A DNA stretch of 64,000 bases. Origin: G963674835 sp963674835. Lineage in GTDB: Bacteria; Planctomycetota; Planctomycetia; Pirellulales; Thermoguttaceae. The notes beneath the pieces are model-generated. The model was given only the letters and a program-made list of their open reading frames with translations. It was not told where the DNA came from and did not search any database. Made by a program: the position numbers and the translations under genes. The stretch spans positions 3,472,001-3,536,000 of the forward strand of contig CAXXKC010000003.1 of the NCBI GenBank assembly GCA_963674835.2, written 5' to 3'. This document shows, piece after piece, positions 9,299-18,309 of this stretch. How positions within the stretch are numbered: the first letter of the stretch is position 1; every line of letters begins with the position of its first letter.

Positions 9299-9327
9299 AG
9301 GGTGGGCCGAGCGCAGCGAGCCACACC
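9299..9327 (+). repeat. Short intergenic repeat of the GGGTGGGCCGAGCGCAGCGA type
   Basis: The segment AGGGTGGGCCGAGCGCAGCG followed by AGCC is a recurrent intergenic sequence in many bacterial genomes (established from general experience, not from a search). It lies between the rhamnosidase and the aminotransferase. Single copy here. Confidence 0.4.
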
Positions 9328-9382
9328 ACTACCCCCATCTCCCTCTTTCCCTCCGTGGTAACCTCACTCCTCTCCCCACCCC

Positions 9383-12127
9383 TCAATCCCCCTTCCCCAA
9401 AAACGGCCCTTCAAACACATACCTCCCCGACCCAACCCGATACACCAACGCATCCTGCTCACGTCCCACCAGCGCCACCCCCGCCGACTCCCCAGCCGGT
9501 CGCCCGCTCTCCGTCACCTTCGCCGGATCCCCCCCAGGCATGTAGACCGTCGCCGTCGTATTCGCAGGAATCTCAATCGCCAGCCTCAAACGCCCCTGCT
9601 CGACGCGCCAATCGCTCCCAATCCGTCCGCGCACCGAATCATAGTGCCCCTTCGCCCACGCAAGTTGCCCCGTGATCCGCGGCCGGATCACGATCTTCTT
9701 AAACGCCAGCTCGCTTGGGTCACGCCCGATCCCCAGCACGTCCTGATGGAACCACTCCACGATGTGCCCCAGCATGCAGTGATTGTGCGAAACGACCCTC
9801 CGTCCATCCCACGCCTCTGTCAGTGAGGTCGCGCCTTGTTCAATCTGACACCCATAGCCGGGCAATGTCGTCCGGTCGACGAGCCGGTGCACCAAATCGC
9901 TCCGGTTCCCTTCCACCAACGCCCGCAGCAGATACCGAAACCCGACGTCTCCCGCCGAGATGTAGTCCCGATGCTCGATCTCCGCCACCAGGGTACTCAT
10001 CACAGCCGCTCGCTCCCCGGCCGCCACCAGCCCCAGGGCCAACGGCATCGCATTCGACGTCTGGCTCCCCGTCGCGTACTGATGTGTCTTCGCATCGAAC
10101 AGCGTTCGGTTCAACGCCTCGCCGACCGCGTCGGCCAACGCCCGATAGCGCTGTGCGTCGTCCGCCTTCCCCAGCAACGCCGCCACCTCGCCCACGATCC
10201 GGCAATCATGCGCATAGATAGCTGTCGCGGTCAGCGTCTTGGGCGTCAGTTGCGACTCTCCCACGCCCCCCCCGCGCACGAAGTCGGCCCAATCGCCCAG
10301 CCCATGCGAAAGAATGTGGTCCTTGGCCTTCGTCGACAGATAGTCCACGTACCGCTTCATCGTTTCATATTGCCGATCGAGCGTCTGCCGGTCGCCGTAC
10401 CACTGGTACAAGTCCCACGGTACGATCACGCTCGCGCTGCCCCACTCCGGTGAATCCACAAACCCGCCGTTGAAGACCGTGTACTCCGGTGCGATGTCCG
10501 GTACCAGGCCGTTCTCGCGCTGCGACTCCGACGTGTCCCGCGCCACTTTCCGGTAAAACGCCGCCGTGTCGTAATTCAACATGATCGACGGCGCCATCAA
10601 GTGCGCCACTTCCAGCCACCCCAGCTTCTCGCGGTGCGGACAATCCGTCAGCACGCTCTGCAGATTGCTCCCCACCGACCAGTCCACCAGCGCGTGAATC
10701 TTGTTGAACAACTCGTTCGAGCAGGCAAATGCCCCCACGCGCTCGACGTCGGCCCGTGTGAACTGCCCGACCAGTTCCAAGACGACCGGCTTCTCCCCGG
10801 CCGCCTCGGTCGCCGGTACGGCTCCTTCCACCTGCAGATACCGGAAGCCGTAATACGTGAATCGCGGATGCCACGTCTCCGGCCCGCCGCCCTTCAGCGT
10901 GTACGTGTAGTAGTGCGGCCCGCCCGATGCCTTCTGATTGGCCAAGCCCTCCTCCGTGATGATCTCCGCCGGCGTGATTCTCACCTCCGCCCCCGCGGCT
11001 CCGCGAACCGTGATTTGCGGCCGCCCCGAAAAGTTCTGCCCCAGGTCGTACACATACACGCCCGGCGTCGGCTGCGACACGCGTACCGGCTTCATCGTCT
11101 GCACCACGCGGATCGCCGGCTGCGAGGCCGAGACCAGCTTGCCGCCGGGGCCTTCCACCACGCGCGCCGCCTGCCACGCCGAATCGTCAAACTCCGCCGA
11201 CGCCCATCCCGGCACCTCGCGCCGCGCGTCGTAGTCCTCGCCGCCGTAAATGCACGAAAACGTAATCGGTCCCGCATGCGTTCGCCACGACCCATCGCTG
11301 CCCACGTCCGCCGTCGTGCCGTCGTCAAATTCCAGATGCAGTTGGCAAATCACCTTCGGCGGCCCAAACGATCCGCGAAACTTCACGTATCGTCCACCCG
11401 GCACGTGGTACATCCCGTTGCCCAACATCACACCCAGCGCATTGCCTCCCGCGCGGATCTGCCGGCCAATGTCATACGTCGTGTACAGGCAACTCTTCCG
11501 ATAATTCGTCCATCCCGGATCCATCTCGCGGTTGCCCACCCGCTCTCCGTTCACGTACAACTCGTACTGGCCCAGCCCGCAGATCGACACGGTCGCCCGT
11601 CGCACCGGCTTGCTTACCTCGAACGTCTTGCGCACGAGCGGCAGTGACGCCTTCTCCGCCTCGTCCCCGGCGATCCATTTCCCGCTCCAGTCCTTCTCCT
11701 CCAGCAGCCCCATCGTCCAAACGGCCGGCTCGCTCCACGCCGACGCTCGATCCTGCTGATCCCATACCCGCACCGTCCACCAGCACTCCATCCACGACCC
11801 CAGCGGCTTGCCCGCGTAGACCACCTCAACGCTCTGGTCCGACGCAACTCGGCCGCTGTCCCACAGGTCGCCTTCATCGCCGGCCAACTTCTCCGCCGTG
11901 CTCGCCACAAGCACCTGATACGCGGTCTGTCGCAGCCCGCGAGCCGCCCCGTCGCGCGATTCGACCACCCAGCCGAGCCCCGGACGCTCCACGTCCACGC
12001 CCCGCGGATTCTGTCGGTACTCGCACCGAAGCCCCGCCGGCACCAAGTCCGCACCCAGCGCCGCCACCTGCGAGCCAACGACTACTACCCCAACCAGCCA
12101 CGCAAACGCATATCGTTGCACGATCAT
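9383..12127 (-). CDS. Secreted alpha-L-rhamnosidase (GH78)
   Basis: 914 residues from MIVQRYAFAWLVGVVVVGSQ, which has AAGGGA just upstream and opens a signal peptide; the frame is open for another 96 codons but without protein-like sequence. Domain order fits bacterial GH78: N-terminal beta domain beginning DLVPAGLRCEYRQNPRGVDV, the Bac_rhamnosid_N-type segment KSCLYTTYDIGRQIRAGGNA, a concanavalin-like domain, an (alpha/alpha)6 barrel with DCPHREKLGW near residue 493-502 (the family's conserved acidic cluster), and a C-terminal beta sandwich. It should remove terminal rhamnose from pectic or other plant/algal glycans in the periplasm. With GH28 and the beta-helix protein at 0.1-3.1 kb it supports rhamnogalacturonan use. 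Confidence 0.95.
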   Translation of the reverse strand: MIVQRYAFAWLVGVVVVGSQVAALGADLVPAGLRCEYRQNPRGVDVERPGLGWVVESRDGAARGLRQTAYQVLVASTAEKLAGDEGDLWDSGRVASDQSVEVVYAGKPLGSWMECWWTVRVWDQQDRASAWSEPAVWTMGLLEEKDWSGKWIAGDEAEKASLPLVRKTFEVSKPVRRATVSICGLGQYELYVNGERVGNREMDPGWTNYRKSCLYTTYDIGRQIRAGGNALGVMLGNGMYHVPGGRYVKFRGSFGPPKVICQLHLEFDDGTTADVGSDGSWRTHAGPITFSCIYGGEDYDARREVPGWASAEFDDSAWQAARVVEGPGGKLVSASQPAIRVVQTMKPVRVSQPTPGVYVYDLGQNFSGRPQITVRGAAGAEVRITPAEIITEEGLANQKASGGPHYYTYTLKGGGPETWHPRFTYYGFRYLQVEGAVPATEAAGEKPVVLELVGQFTRADVERVGAFACSNELFNKIHALVDWSVGSNLQSVLTDCPHREKLGWLEVAHLMAPSIMLNYDTAAFYRKVARDTSESQRENGLVPDIAPEYTVFNGGFVDSPEWGSASVIVPWDLYQWYGDRQTLDRQYETMKRYVDYLSTKAKDHILSHGLGDWADFVRGGGVGESQLTPKTLTATAIYAHDCRIVGEVAALLGKADDAQRYRALADAVGEALNRTLFDAKTHQYATGSQTSNAMPLALGLVAAGERAAVMSTLVAEIEHRDYISAGDVGFRYLLRALVEGNRSDLVHRLVDRTTLPGYGCQIEQGATSLTEAWDGRRVVSHNHCMLGHIVEWFHQDVLGIGRDPSELAFKKIVIRPRITGQLAWAKGHYDSVRGRIGSDWRVEQGRLRLAIEIPANTTATVYMPGGDPAKVTESGRPAGESAGVALVGREQDALVYRVGSGRYVFEGPFLGKGD

Positions 12128-12308
12128 TCCCTTTCGTTCGGTAAACACACGCCGACCCCTTCCTTGCCCTTCGCCCCTTTCCTCTCCACCCAGCCTACCC
12201 GCCGTGCACATCTCCCAGCAACCTCCCACTTGGTTGCCAATCGCGAGGATCCTGGTAGGATGGTCGGCAAACCCATCCCACCGATCAGTCCCGACGGAGA
12301 GCCAATCT

Positions 12309-13253
12309 TTGTCCGTCCGCCTAAACACCGTCCACAACGAAGATTGCGTCGCCGGAATGAAGAAGTTCCGCGACGCCTCGGTCGATCTCGCTTTTGCCGA
12401 TCCCCCGTTCAACATCGGCTACGAGTACGACGTCTACCACGACAAGCTCGATGCCGATCGCTACCTGGCCTGGTGCCACGATTGGCTCGCCGAGATCGTC
12501 CGCCTTCTCAAGCCCGACGGCACGTTCTGGCTGGCCATCGGCGATGAATACGCCGCCGAGCTCAAGGTGCTCATGCAGCGCGAGTTGGGCCTCTCCTGTC
12601 GCAGTTGGGTCGTCTGGTATTACACGTTCGGCGTCAACTGCAAGCAGAAGTTCAGCCGTTCCCACGCCCATCTCTTCCACATGGTCAAAGACCCCCAGCA
12701 GTTCACCTTCAACGTCGACGCCATTCGCGTCCCCTCGGCCAGGCAACTCGTCTACGGCGACCGCCGCGCCAACCCCACCGGCCGCCTCCCCGACGACACC
12801 TGGATCCTCCGCCCGCAGGATCTCCCCGAAGGCTTCCAACCCAACGAAGATACCTGGTACTTCCCGCGCGTCTGCGGCACGTTCAAGCAACGTGCCGGCT
12901 GGCACGGCTGTCAGATGCCCGAGCAACTCCTCGGACGAATCATCAACGCCTGCAGCAACTCCGGCGATCTCGTCCTCGACCCCTTCGCCGGCAGCGGCAC
13001 CACCCTCGCCGTCGCCAAAAAACTCCGCCGCCGCTTCCTCGGTTTCGAGCTCTCCGAGCAGTACGCCACGCAAGTCCTCAGCCGCCTCGAAGGCATCCGC
13101 GCCGGCGATCCCCTCGATGGCCCGGCCGACCCGCAGCTCAGCGCCCCCACCACCGCCGAGGGACGCCGCCTAAACCCCAACTCCCAATCCAACGGGTCTC
13201 CGCGACGAAAACGCACCGCGTCGAAGTCTCAGCAGTCGCTCCCCGGCCTCTGA
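12309..13253 (+). CDS. DNA adenine/cytosine-N4 methyltransferase, beta class
   Basis: About 314 residues from a TTG preceded by GGAGAG; an ATG at 12204 would add 35 residues that look less protein-like. The catalytic motif IV appears early as ADPPFNIGYEYD (residues about 30-41) and the AdoMet-binding motif I late as LDPFAGSGTTLAVAKKL (about 222-238). This order (IV before I) marks class beta of amino-methyltransferases, such as MboII- or CcrM-like enzymes. It transfers a methyl group to adenine N6 or cytosine N4 in DNA. No endonuclease gene flanks it, so it is probably an orphan regulatory or protective methylase. It is divergently oriented from the rhamnosidase; the tail is basic and rich in Ser/Lys. 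Confidence 0.92.
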   Translation: MSVRLNTVHNEDCVAGMKKFRDASVDLAFADPPFNIGYEYDVYHDKLDADRYLAWCHDWLAEIVRLLKPDGTFWLAIGDEYAAELKVLMQRELGLSCRSWVVWYYTFGVNCKQKFSRSHAHLFHMVKDPQQFTFNVDAIRVPSARQLVYGDRRANPTGRLPDDTWILRPQDLPEGFQPNEDTWYFPRVCGTFKQRAGWHGCQMPEQLLGRIINACSNSGDLVLDPFAGSGTTLAVAKKLRRRFLGFELSEQYATQVLSRLEGIRAGDPLDGPADPQLSAPTTAEGRRLNPNSQSNGSPRRKRTASKSQQSLPGL

Positions 13254-13491
13254 ACGACTGGCCCAAGGCCCGCGGCAAATCCGTCAACATAACTTATTCG
13301 CTAACAAAGCGCTCCATCACACCACCCGACCGAGAACCTAGCGAGTTTCCCGTAACAGTCGAGCAACATCACCCGACCTGCGGTAACTACCACGTGCCGC
13401 TCTGTACCAACATCCTTCTCCGGATGCCGGTCAGGCCTGGCAGTTGCCTTGGCAGGTCAATTACCCTTGCCAAGCCGGAGCCCAACGTCAT

Positions 13492-14328
13492 ATGAAACTG
13501 GCTATTTGCAACGAGACCTTCCAGCAGTGGCCCTTCGATAAGGCCTTCGCCTTCGCCGCCGACTGCGGTTACACGGGCTTGGAAATCGCCCCCTTCACCA
13601 TCGCCGATTACGCGACCGATATCTCCGCCGAAAAACGGCAGGAAGTCTGCCGCCAGGCCGACGCCGCAGGCCTCCAGATCATTGGCCTCCACTGGCTGCT
13701 GGCCAAGACCGAGGGCCTCTACCTCACCAGCCCCGATGCCGACACGCGACGCCGAACGGCCGAGTACCTTTGCGAATTGGCCCGGCTCTGTGCCGACCTC
13801 GGCGGCCACCTCATGGTCTTCGGCTCGCCCAAGCAGCGCGACCTGCTCCCCGGCGTCAGCCACCAACAGGCGATGGAGTTCGCCGCCGACGTGTTTTCCC
13901 GAGCCATCCCAACCTTCGAGCAAACCGGCATTACCCTGGCCCTCGAGCCCCTCGGCCCCGAAGAAACCAACTTCATGGTCACCACCGCCGAAACCGTCGA
14001 CCTCGTCGAAAAAATCGGCTCGCCCCAGGTCAGGCTCCACCTCGACTGCAAGGCCATGGTCACCGAGTCCGAGTCCATCCCCGACCTCATCCATAAATAC
14101 CACTCGCTCCTGGCACACTTCCACGCCAACGACGGCAACCGCCAGGGCCCCGGCTTCGGCAAGCTCGATTTCATGCCCGTCCTCGAAGCCCTCGGGCAAG
14201 TCGACTACCAGGGCTGGGTATCCGTCGAGGTCTTCGACTACACCCCCGGCGTCGAGCGGCTCGCCCGCGAAAGCATCCAGTACCTGCAAACCTGCCTGGC
14301 TCGACTCGCCGGCAGTTCCGATCCCTGA
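13492..14328 (+). CDS. Sugar phosphate isomerase/epimerase family (AP endonuclease 2 TIM barrel)
   Basis: 278 residues from MKLAICNETFQQWPFDKAF, with GGAG upstream. The xylose isomerase-like TIM barrel is recognisable from GYTGLEIAPF, the metal-ligand glutamate in LALEPLGPEETNF, the LHLDCKAM strand, HFHANDGNRQGPGFGKLDF and the final VSVEVFDYTPG strand with another glutamate. These four strands supply the usual metal-binding E-D-H-E set. Members act as sugar isomerases, epimerases or inositol dehydratases. No sugar dehydrogenase is adjacent, so the substrate is unknown. Only the fold and metal dependence are secure. Confidence 0.87.
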   Translation: MKLAICNETFQQWPFDKAFAFAADCGYTGLEIAPFTIADYATDISAEKRQEVCRQADAAGLQIIGLHWLLAKTEGLYLTSPDADTRRRTAEYLCELARLCADLGGHLMVFGSPKQRDLLPGVSHQQAMEFAADVFSRAIPTFEQTGITLALEPLGPEETNFMVTTAETVDLVEKIGSPQVRLHLDCKAMVTESESIPDLIHKYHSLLAHFHANDGNRQGPGFGKLDFMPVLEALGQVDYQGWVSVEVFDYTPGVERLARESIQYLQTCLARLAGSSDP

Positions 14329-14370
14329 CAAACTCATGCACACACCTCACCCAACCCGGCCAGCCCCTCC

Positions 14371-14410
14371 CCCCTCTCCCGCCCGCGGGAGAGCGGCCGG
14401 GGGTGAGGGC
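14371..14410 (+). repeat. REP-like hairpin repeat
   Basis: Perfect 8-bp stem CTCTCCCG (14374-14381) and CGGGAGAG (14386-14393) with a 4-base loop, followed by CGGCCGGGGGTGAGGG. This matches the common bacterial REP-type sequence; a second, less perfect copy lies inside a coding region at 22070-22109. Confidence 0.7.
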
Positions 14411-14890
14411 ATCTTCCACCCCGCAACCCCCTCCCACGCCAACCCGACTCAAGACCACACAGACATAACCCAAAATAGCCGCCGCCAGCCCAATTTCTTT
14501 TCCACACTTATCCGCTCCGCCTCGTCCCCAAACTAAACCCCATCCATAAACTCCCTGCAGTCCGCGACTGCCGCTTTGGCAGCTCCCAGATCCAGGGGAT
14601 TCAACGCGTGTAATGAAGAGAAAGATTTTCCCTCTCGCACGGCCCAATCCTGGCTTCTCACTCCAATTTGCGATATCCTGGTAACTATCCCTAACCCTCA
14701 CGCGTCTAATCATTAATGCACCTTTTCACGTCTAGTCGCGAACACTTGTCCGCCTAACTCCGACAATCTGGCATACAAGTTGCGACTACTACAGTCTCAT
14801 CCGTTCGGCAAGACGCCCCCAACAAGCTATTCATCTGCTTTAGTTTTTCCCGGAAATTTTGGGGCGCCGGTGTATCAGCCTGCTACAATG
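14411..14890. other. Gene-free interval
   Basis: About 480 bases between the TIM-barrel gene and the sigma-factor leader. I see no convincing frame and no recognisable RNA gene. The stretch is less GC-rich than the genes, with AT-richer patches near 14590-14720 and 14830-14865 that could hold promoters for the downstream sigma factor. Confidence 0.5.
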
Positions 14891-14973
14891 GAGAGTTCTG
14901 TGGAAGAACTCATGCGGGTTAGGTATCCGGCTGAGGCGTTCTCCTGCCGATTCCGCTGAACTCTCTTCCACAG
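14891..14973 (+). promoter_or_regulatory. Leader with competing inverted repeats before the ECF sigma gene
   Basis: GAGTTC (14893-14898) can pair with GAACTC (14906-14911) as a local hairpin. Alternatively GAGAGTTC (14891-14898) can pair with GAACTCTC (14958-14965), or CTGTGGAAGA (14898-14907) with TCTTCCACAG (14964-14973). The three pairings share bases and exclude one another. The right arm ends 13 bases before the sigma-factor ATG. Regulation is inferred. Confidence 0.5.
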
Positions 14974-14986
14974 GGATCCGTATCAG

Positions 14987-15643
14987 ATGTCGAGCACAAT
15001 GGAACAGATCCGGCCATGTGCCTCCAGTGTTGACCCCTTTGCCGAGCAGACCGACGAGGAGCTCCTCCTCACCTATCGCTGCCAAGGTGATCGGGAAATA
15101 TTCGAGGAACTGGTTCGTCGGTATGAGACCGAGCTGTACAACTACCTCCGCCACTACCTGGGCGACGCCCAAATGGCTGAGGACGCCTTTCAGGCGACCT
15201 TCCTCCAGGTCCACCTGAAATGCGATCAGTTCGACGAAAACCGCCGGGTCCGCCCTTGGCTCTATACCGTGGCAACCAATCAGGCGATCGATGCCCAACG
15301 CCGTAACCGGCGCCATCGCATGGTCAGCCTGGATCGCCGCTTCGGTGGGAAATCGCATGACGAAGAGTCCGGCACGCTCGGCGGTTTGCTCGACAACGAA
15401 GAACCCGGCCCGGTCGACCATTTCGAGTCTTCCGAGCAAGGCGAGTTCGTCCGTCGCGCGATCGACGACTTGCCCGAAGCGCTTCGCCGTGTCGTCCTCC
15501 TGGTCTACTACCAGGGGCTGAAATACCGCGAAGCGGCCGACGTGTTGGCCATCCCGGTTGGAACCGTCAAAAGTCGGCTTCATGCCGCGATTAATAGGCT
15601 GAACGAGGCGCTTACTCCTACGTACAATGCCGGTTATGAATGA
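14987..15643 (+). CDS. ECF-type RNA polymerase sigma factor
   Basis: 218 residues. Sigma region 2 lies at about residues 25-100 (DELLLTYRCQGDREIFEEL, then LGDAQMAEDAFQATFLQVHL and RPWLYTVATNQAIDAQRR) and region 4 at about 155-210 (LPEALRRVVLLVYYQGLKYR, then EAADVLAIPVGTVKSRLHAA), a helix-turn-helix for -35 recognition. No region 1 or 3, as expected for ECF factors. The start is ATG (MSSTMEQ); a second ATG four codons on is possible. Its 3' end overlaps the next gene by 17 bases, so sigma and membrane anti-sigma are translationally coupled. It probably directs transcription in response to an envelope signal sensed by that partner; target promoters are unknown. Confidence 0.95.
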   Translation: MSSTMEQIRPCASSVDPFAEQTDEELLLTYRCQGDREIFEELVRRYETELYNYLRHYLGDAQMAEDAFQATFLQVHLKCDQFDENRRVRPWLYTVATNQAIDAQRRNRRHRMVSLDRRFGGKSHDEESGTLGGLLDNEEPGPVDHFESSEQGEFVRRAIDDLPEALRRVVLLVYYQGLKYREAADVLAIPVGTVKSRLHAAINRLNEALTPTYNAGYE

Positions 15644-16673
15644 TCGCGTGCGGGAACAACTGATCGGCTACCTGCTCGGTGCACTGGAGGACGAAGAGCA
15701 GCAGGCCCTCCAAGAACAACTGAAACACGACCAGACGCTCCAGCGCAACCTGGCCGAGATCCAGAAGATCCTCTCCTCGTTGCGCGCACGAAAGGTCGAG
15801 TTCCGTCCTCCTCTCGGCTTGACCCGGCGCACCTGCCAGTGGGTCACCGAACAAACGCGACCCAAGGCGCGACCTCGCACCTTGTCGCCCGGGCGCCAGC
15901 CCGTCTTCGCCGCCGCCCGCGCTGCGGCCGGCCCCGCGGTCGCCTCCTCGAGTTGGGGTTGGCTCGATCTGGTCGTCGCGGCCAGTATCCTCGTCGCTGG
16001 CTTCCTCCTTGTCTTCCCGGCCATCGAGAGTAGCCGCTCCCAGGCACGTATCACCGCCTGCCAGGACAACCTCCGCCAGGTCGGAATGGCCCTGGCCGAC
16101 TATAGCGATCGCAACGGCGGCTACTTCCCTTACGTACCTCCCAAGGGACCACTCGCCGCCGCAGGCGTCTACGCCCCGATCCTCCTCGATGGTGGCTATC
16201 TCACACAGCCAAGCACCGTCGTTTGCCCCGGCTCGCCCACCGCCGACAGGGATCGCGTTACCATTCCTACCCTCTCCCAGCTCCAATCCGCCGAACCCGG
16301 CGAAAAGCTCGACCAGCTGCAGAGCACCATGGGCGGCAGCTACGGCTACTCCTTGGGATACGTCTCCGACGGACGTTACTGGCCCACGCGCAACCTCGCC
16401 CGTCCCATGTTCGCCGTCATGGCCGACGCACCCAACTACGGGCAGCCCCAGTTCCAAAGCCTCAACCACGGCGGACGAGGCCAAAACGTCCTCTTCGAAG
16501 ACGGCCACGTCGCCTTCCTCCCCACGCCCAAACCCAACCAGGAAGCCGACGACCTGTTCCTTAACGATACCGGACAGGTGGCTGCCGGTACCCATCAGAA
16601 CGACTCGGTCGTCAGTGCCAGCGGCGCCACGCCCTTCGAATCCGCGCCGCCCGCCTCTCCGAACCCGCAGTAG
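15627..16673 (+). CDS. Membrane anti-sigma factor fused to a DUF1559/pseudopilin-like domain
   Basis: 348 residues overlapping the sigma gene by 17 bases; a second ATG three codons in is also usable. Residues 1-75 are a helical cytoplasmic part (REQLIGYLLGALEDEEQQAL, LRRTCQ) in the position of an anti-sigma domain but without the H-x3-C-x2-C zinc motif. Residues about 112-132 form one membrane span (LDLVVAASILVAGFLLVFP). The remainder, starting SRSQARITACQDNLRQVG and including ALADYSDRNGGYFPY, GYLTQPSTVVCPGS and NHGGRGQNVLFEDGHVAF, matches the DUF1559/type II pseudopilin-like proteins abundant in Planctomycetes. Inference: the extracytoplasmic domain senses a signal and releases the sigma factor. 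The stop codon TAG is the first triplet of the 96-bp repeat copy B. Confidence 0.85.
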   Translation: MPVMNDRVREQLIGYLLGALEDEEQQALQEQLKHDQTLQRNLAEIQKILSSLRARKVEFRPPLGLTRRTCQWVTEQTRPKARPRTLSPGRQPVFAAARAAAGPAVASSSWGWLDLVVAASILVAGFLLVFPAIESSRSQARITACQDNLRQVGMALADYSDRNGGYFPYVPPKGPLAAAGVYAPILLDGGYLTQPSTVVCPGSPTADRDRVTIPTLSQLQSAEPGEKLDQLQSTMGGSYGYSLGYVSDGRYWPTRNLARPMFAVMADAPNYGQPQFQSLNHGGRGQNVLFEDGHVAFLPTPKPNQEADDLFLNDTGQVAAGTHQNDSVVSASGATPFESAPPASPNPQ

Positions 16674-16766
16674 AGCGCGTTCGGCGTAACTGTAGCGTGT
16701 TTTTCGCTTTCGGAACTGCAGAAACACGCCGCCGCGAACGCTACAGTCAAGTGCGACACGCACTAG
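16671..16766 (+). repeat. 96-bp hairpin repeat, copy B
   Basis: Full copy beginning TAGAGCGCGTTCGGCG and ending CGCACTAG. Its first three bases are the stop codon of the anti-sigma gene. The ACTGTAGCG arm pairs with CGCTACAGT; the terminal hairpin is AGTGCG-ACA-CGCACT. Differs from copy A at only a few positions. Confidence 0.88.
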
Positions 16767-17160
16767 CATACGACCTCTGCACCCACCTCTCGTGCGATCG
16801 CTCTCGATCGTACTACGCGCACACGGCCCCTCACGCCCCGCGATGCCTTCTCCACACATCGCCTGTTGACTTGCGGCAACATGCCATCTCCCGGGCCCGA
16901 GCCAACGCCGGCACCGTAACCAGTTCATAATCAACCGGTTACAACTCCAAGCCCCCGCCCATTCTGCCTTCGGCACCCCGTTTGCATTTCCTCCCGCCTC
17001 CAGTGGTTTCTCTCGTGGCGGGAGAGCCTTGGTCCCCTCGGGCTCTCCTGCCACCCGAGTTCCACCCCAATCTCTTCGTTAACTGCGGCCGAACCACGTT
17101 CCCCGGCACAACGCGTCCGACCTTCCTTCGATCGACACCTTGCCTCACATCACGCCTCCT
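16767..17160. other. Gene-free interval
   Basis: Roughly 390 bases after repeat copy B. Includes a possible short inverted repeat around 16793-16812 (GTGCGATCGCTCTCGATCG). No convincing protein frame. The last part leads into the unknown gene that follows. Confidence 0.45.
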
Positions 17161-18030
17161 ATGCATGCTCGCGAACTTGTCGAACTGGCAGCCCTTGTCT
17201 CCGTCAACGGCCCGCTGCTGATCCGCCAGAACGTACCCATTCCCAACGCCAGTGTCGAACAATATTGGACCGCCTCCAAGTCCCGCCTCGACCGCTGGGC
17301 ACGCGCACTCAAGCAACTCAACTCCGCAGCCTCTCCCGCCCCCAGCGCCACCTTCGTCACCAGCCTCCTCGAAGAAATCCTCACCGGCGAGATCCTCACG
17401 CGCGTCTGGGCGGCTGTCGCTTGCACCCACGATCGCCTCCTCTGCACCGACCAGCTCGAGCCGATCGCCCGCAGCGTCCTCATCGGACACCTCGAAGCCC
17501 GCCATCGTGTCCTCACACTCCTCGTCCGTCAGTCATCGATCGACTCCGAAGAAGCCGTCAAACTCAACCGCCTCCGTCGCAGAACCGAACGCTGGACCGA
17601 CATGCTCGTCGGCTACCTCATGGGCCTCTTCGATGTCGGCCAATTCGCCATCGATCCCCAACGTGCTCGCGACTTTGCCGAAGACCTCTCCTTCCAAAAC
17701 CACTTGCCCGGCGGACGCCATGCCTGGCCGCTCCTTCAGGCGTCCCTTCAGGCAGCCTTCCAGCAAGGACTCAGCCCCACCAGCCCCAACCCCGAGCTCA
17801 ACCGCCAGATCGCCAACAGCATCCTCTCCTGTTTTCCCCCCGAATTGTTCGATGGCTCGGGCATTCCCCGTTCCGCATGGCTCACCCGCATCGCCAACAC
17901 CACCACCGACGCCGTCGGCATGATCGACCAGTTGCTCGCCCTCGACACCCCAACCTCCACCTCCCACCTCTCTTCCTCCCGCCTCTCCGACCAGCCGCCC
18001 CGATTCCGCCAACCCCGCCAAGGCGACTAG
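17161..18030 (+). CDS. Conserved-looking hypothetical protein, mostly helical
   Basis: About 289 residues from the ATG at MHARELVELAALV; a TTG 21 bases upstream is the alternative. I do not recognise the family. The sequence is strongly helical with regular leucines (VEQYWTASKSRLDRWARALK, TFVTSLLEEILTGEILTRVW, RRRTERWTDMLVGYLMGLFD), no signal peptide, no membrane span and no cysteine motif. A proline-, serine- and threonine-rich tail follows residue 265. Codon use matches neighbours, which supports a real gene. It stands between the sigma/anti-sigma pair and the phosphoesterase, with 280 bases of gap downstream; no operon is implied. Confidence 0.7.
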   Translation: MHARELVELAALVSVNGPLLIRQNVPIPNASVEQYWTASKSRLDRWARALKQLNSAASPAPSATFVTSLLEEILTGEILTRVWAAVACTHDRLLCTDQLEPIARSVLIGHLEARHRVLTLLVRQSSIDSEEAVKLNRLRRRTERWTDMLVGYLMGLFDVGQFAIDPQRARDFAEDLSFQNHLPGGRHAWPLLQASLQAAFQQGLSPTSPNPELNRQIANSILSCFPPELFDGSGIPRSAWLTRIANTTTDAVGMIDQLLALDTPTSTSHLSSSRLSDQPPRFRQPRQGD

Positions 18031-18309
18031 TGCCGTTCGCCGTCTCGCCTGCCGTGCGCATCCGCTTGCCCCAACACTCGCCAGCCAGCTCCTCGCCGCA
18101 ACCGCCAAACCCAGCCCACCTTGCGACGACCTCCAGAAGCCCCGCAGCCATCCTCCTCCTCTCCGCCCCCCCGCTCAATTCCACCATCTCTCACGGAACA
18201 ACTCGCTTAGCCCGAATAACCCTCATGTCCCCTGCTGCACGAGACCGATAACGCCGCATAGGTGGGATCCTCCCACTGCGTGCGCCCGTGTTTGCGCGAT
18301 GGTGGAATC

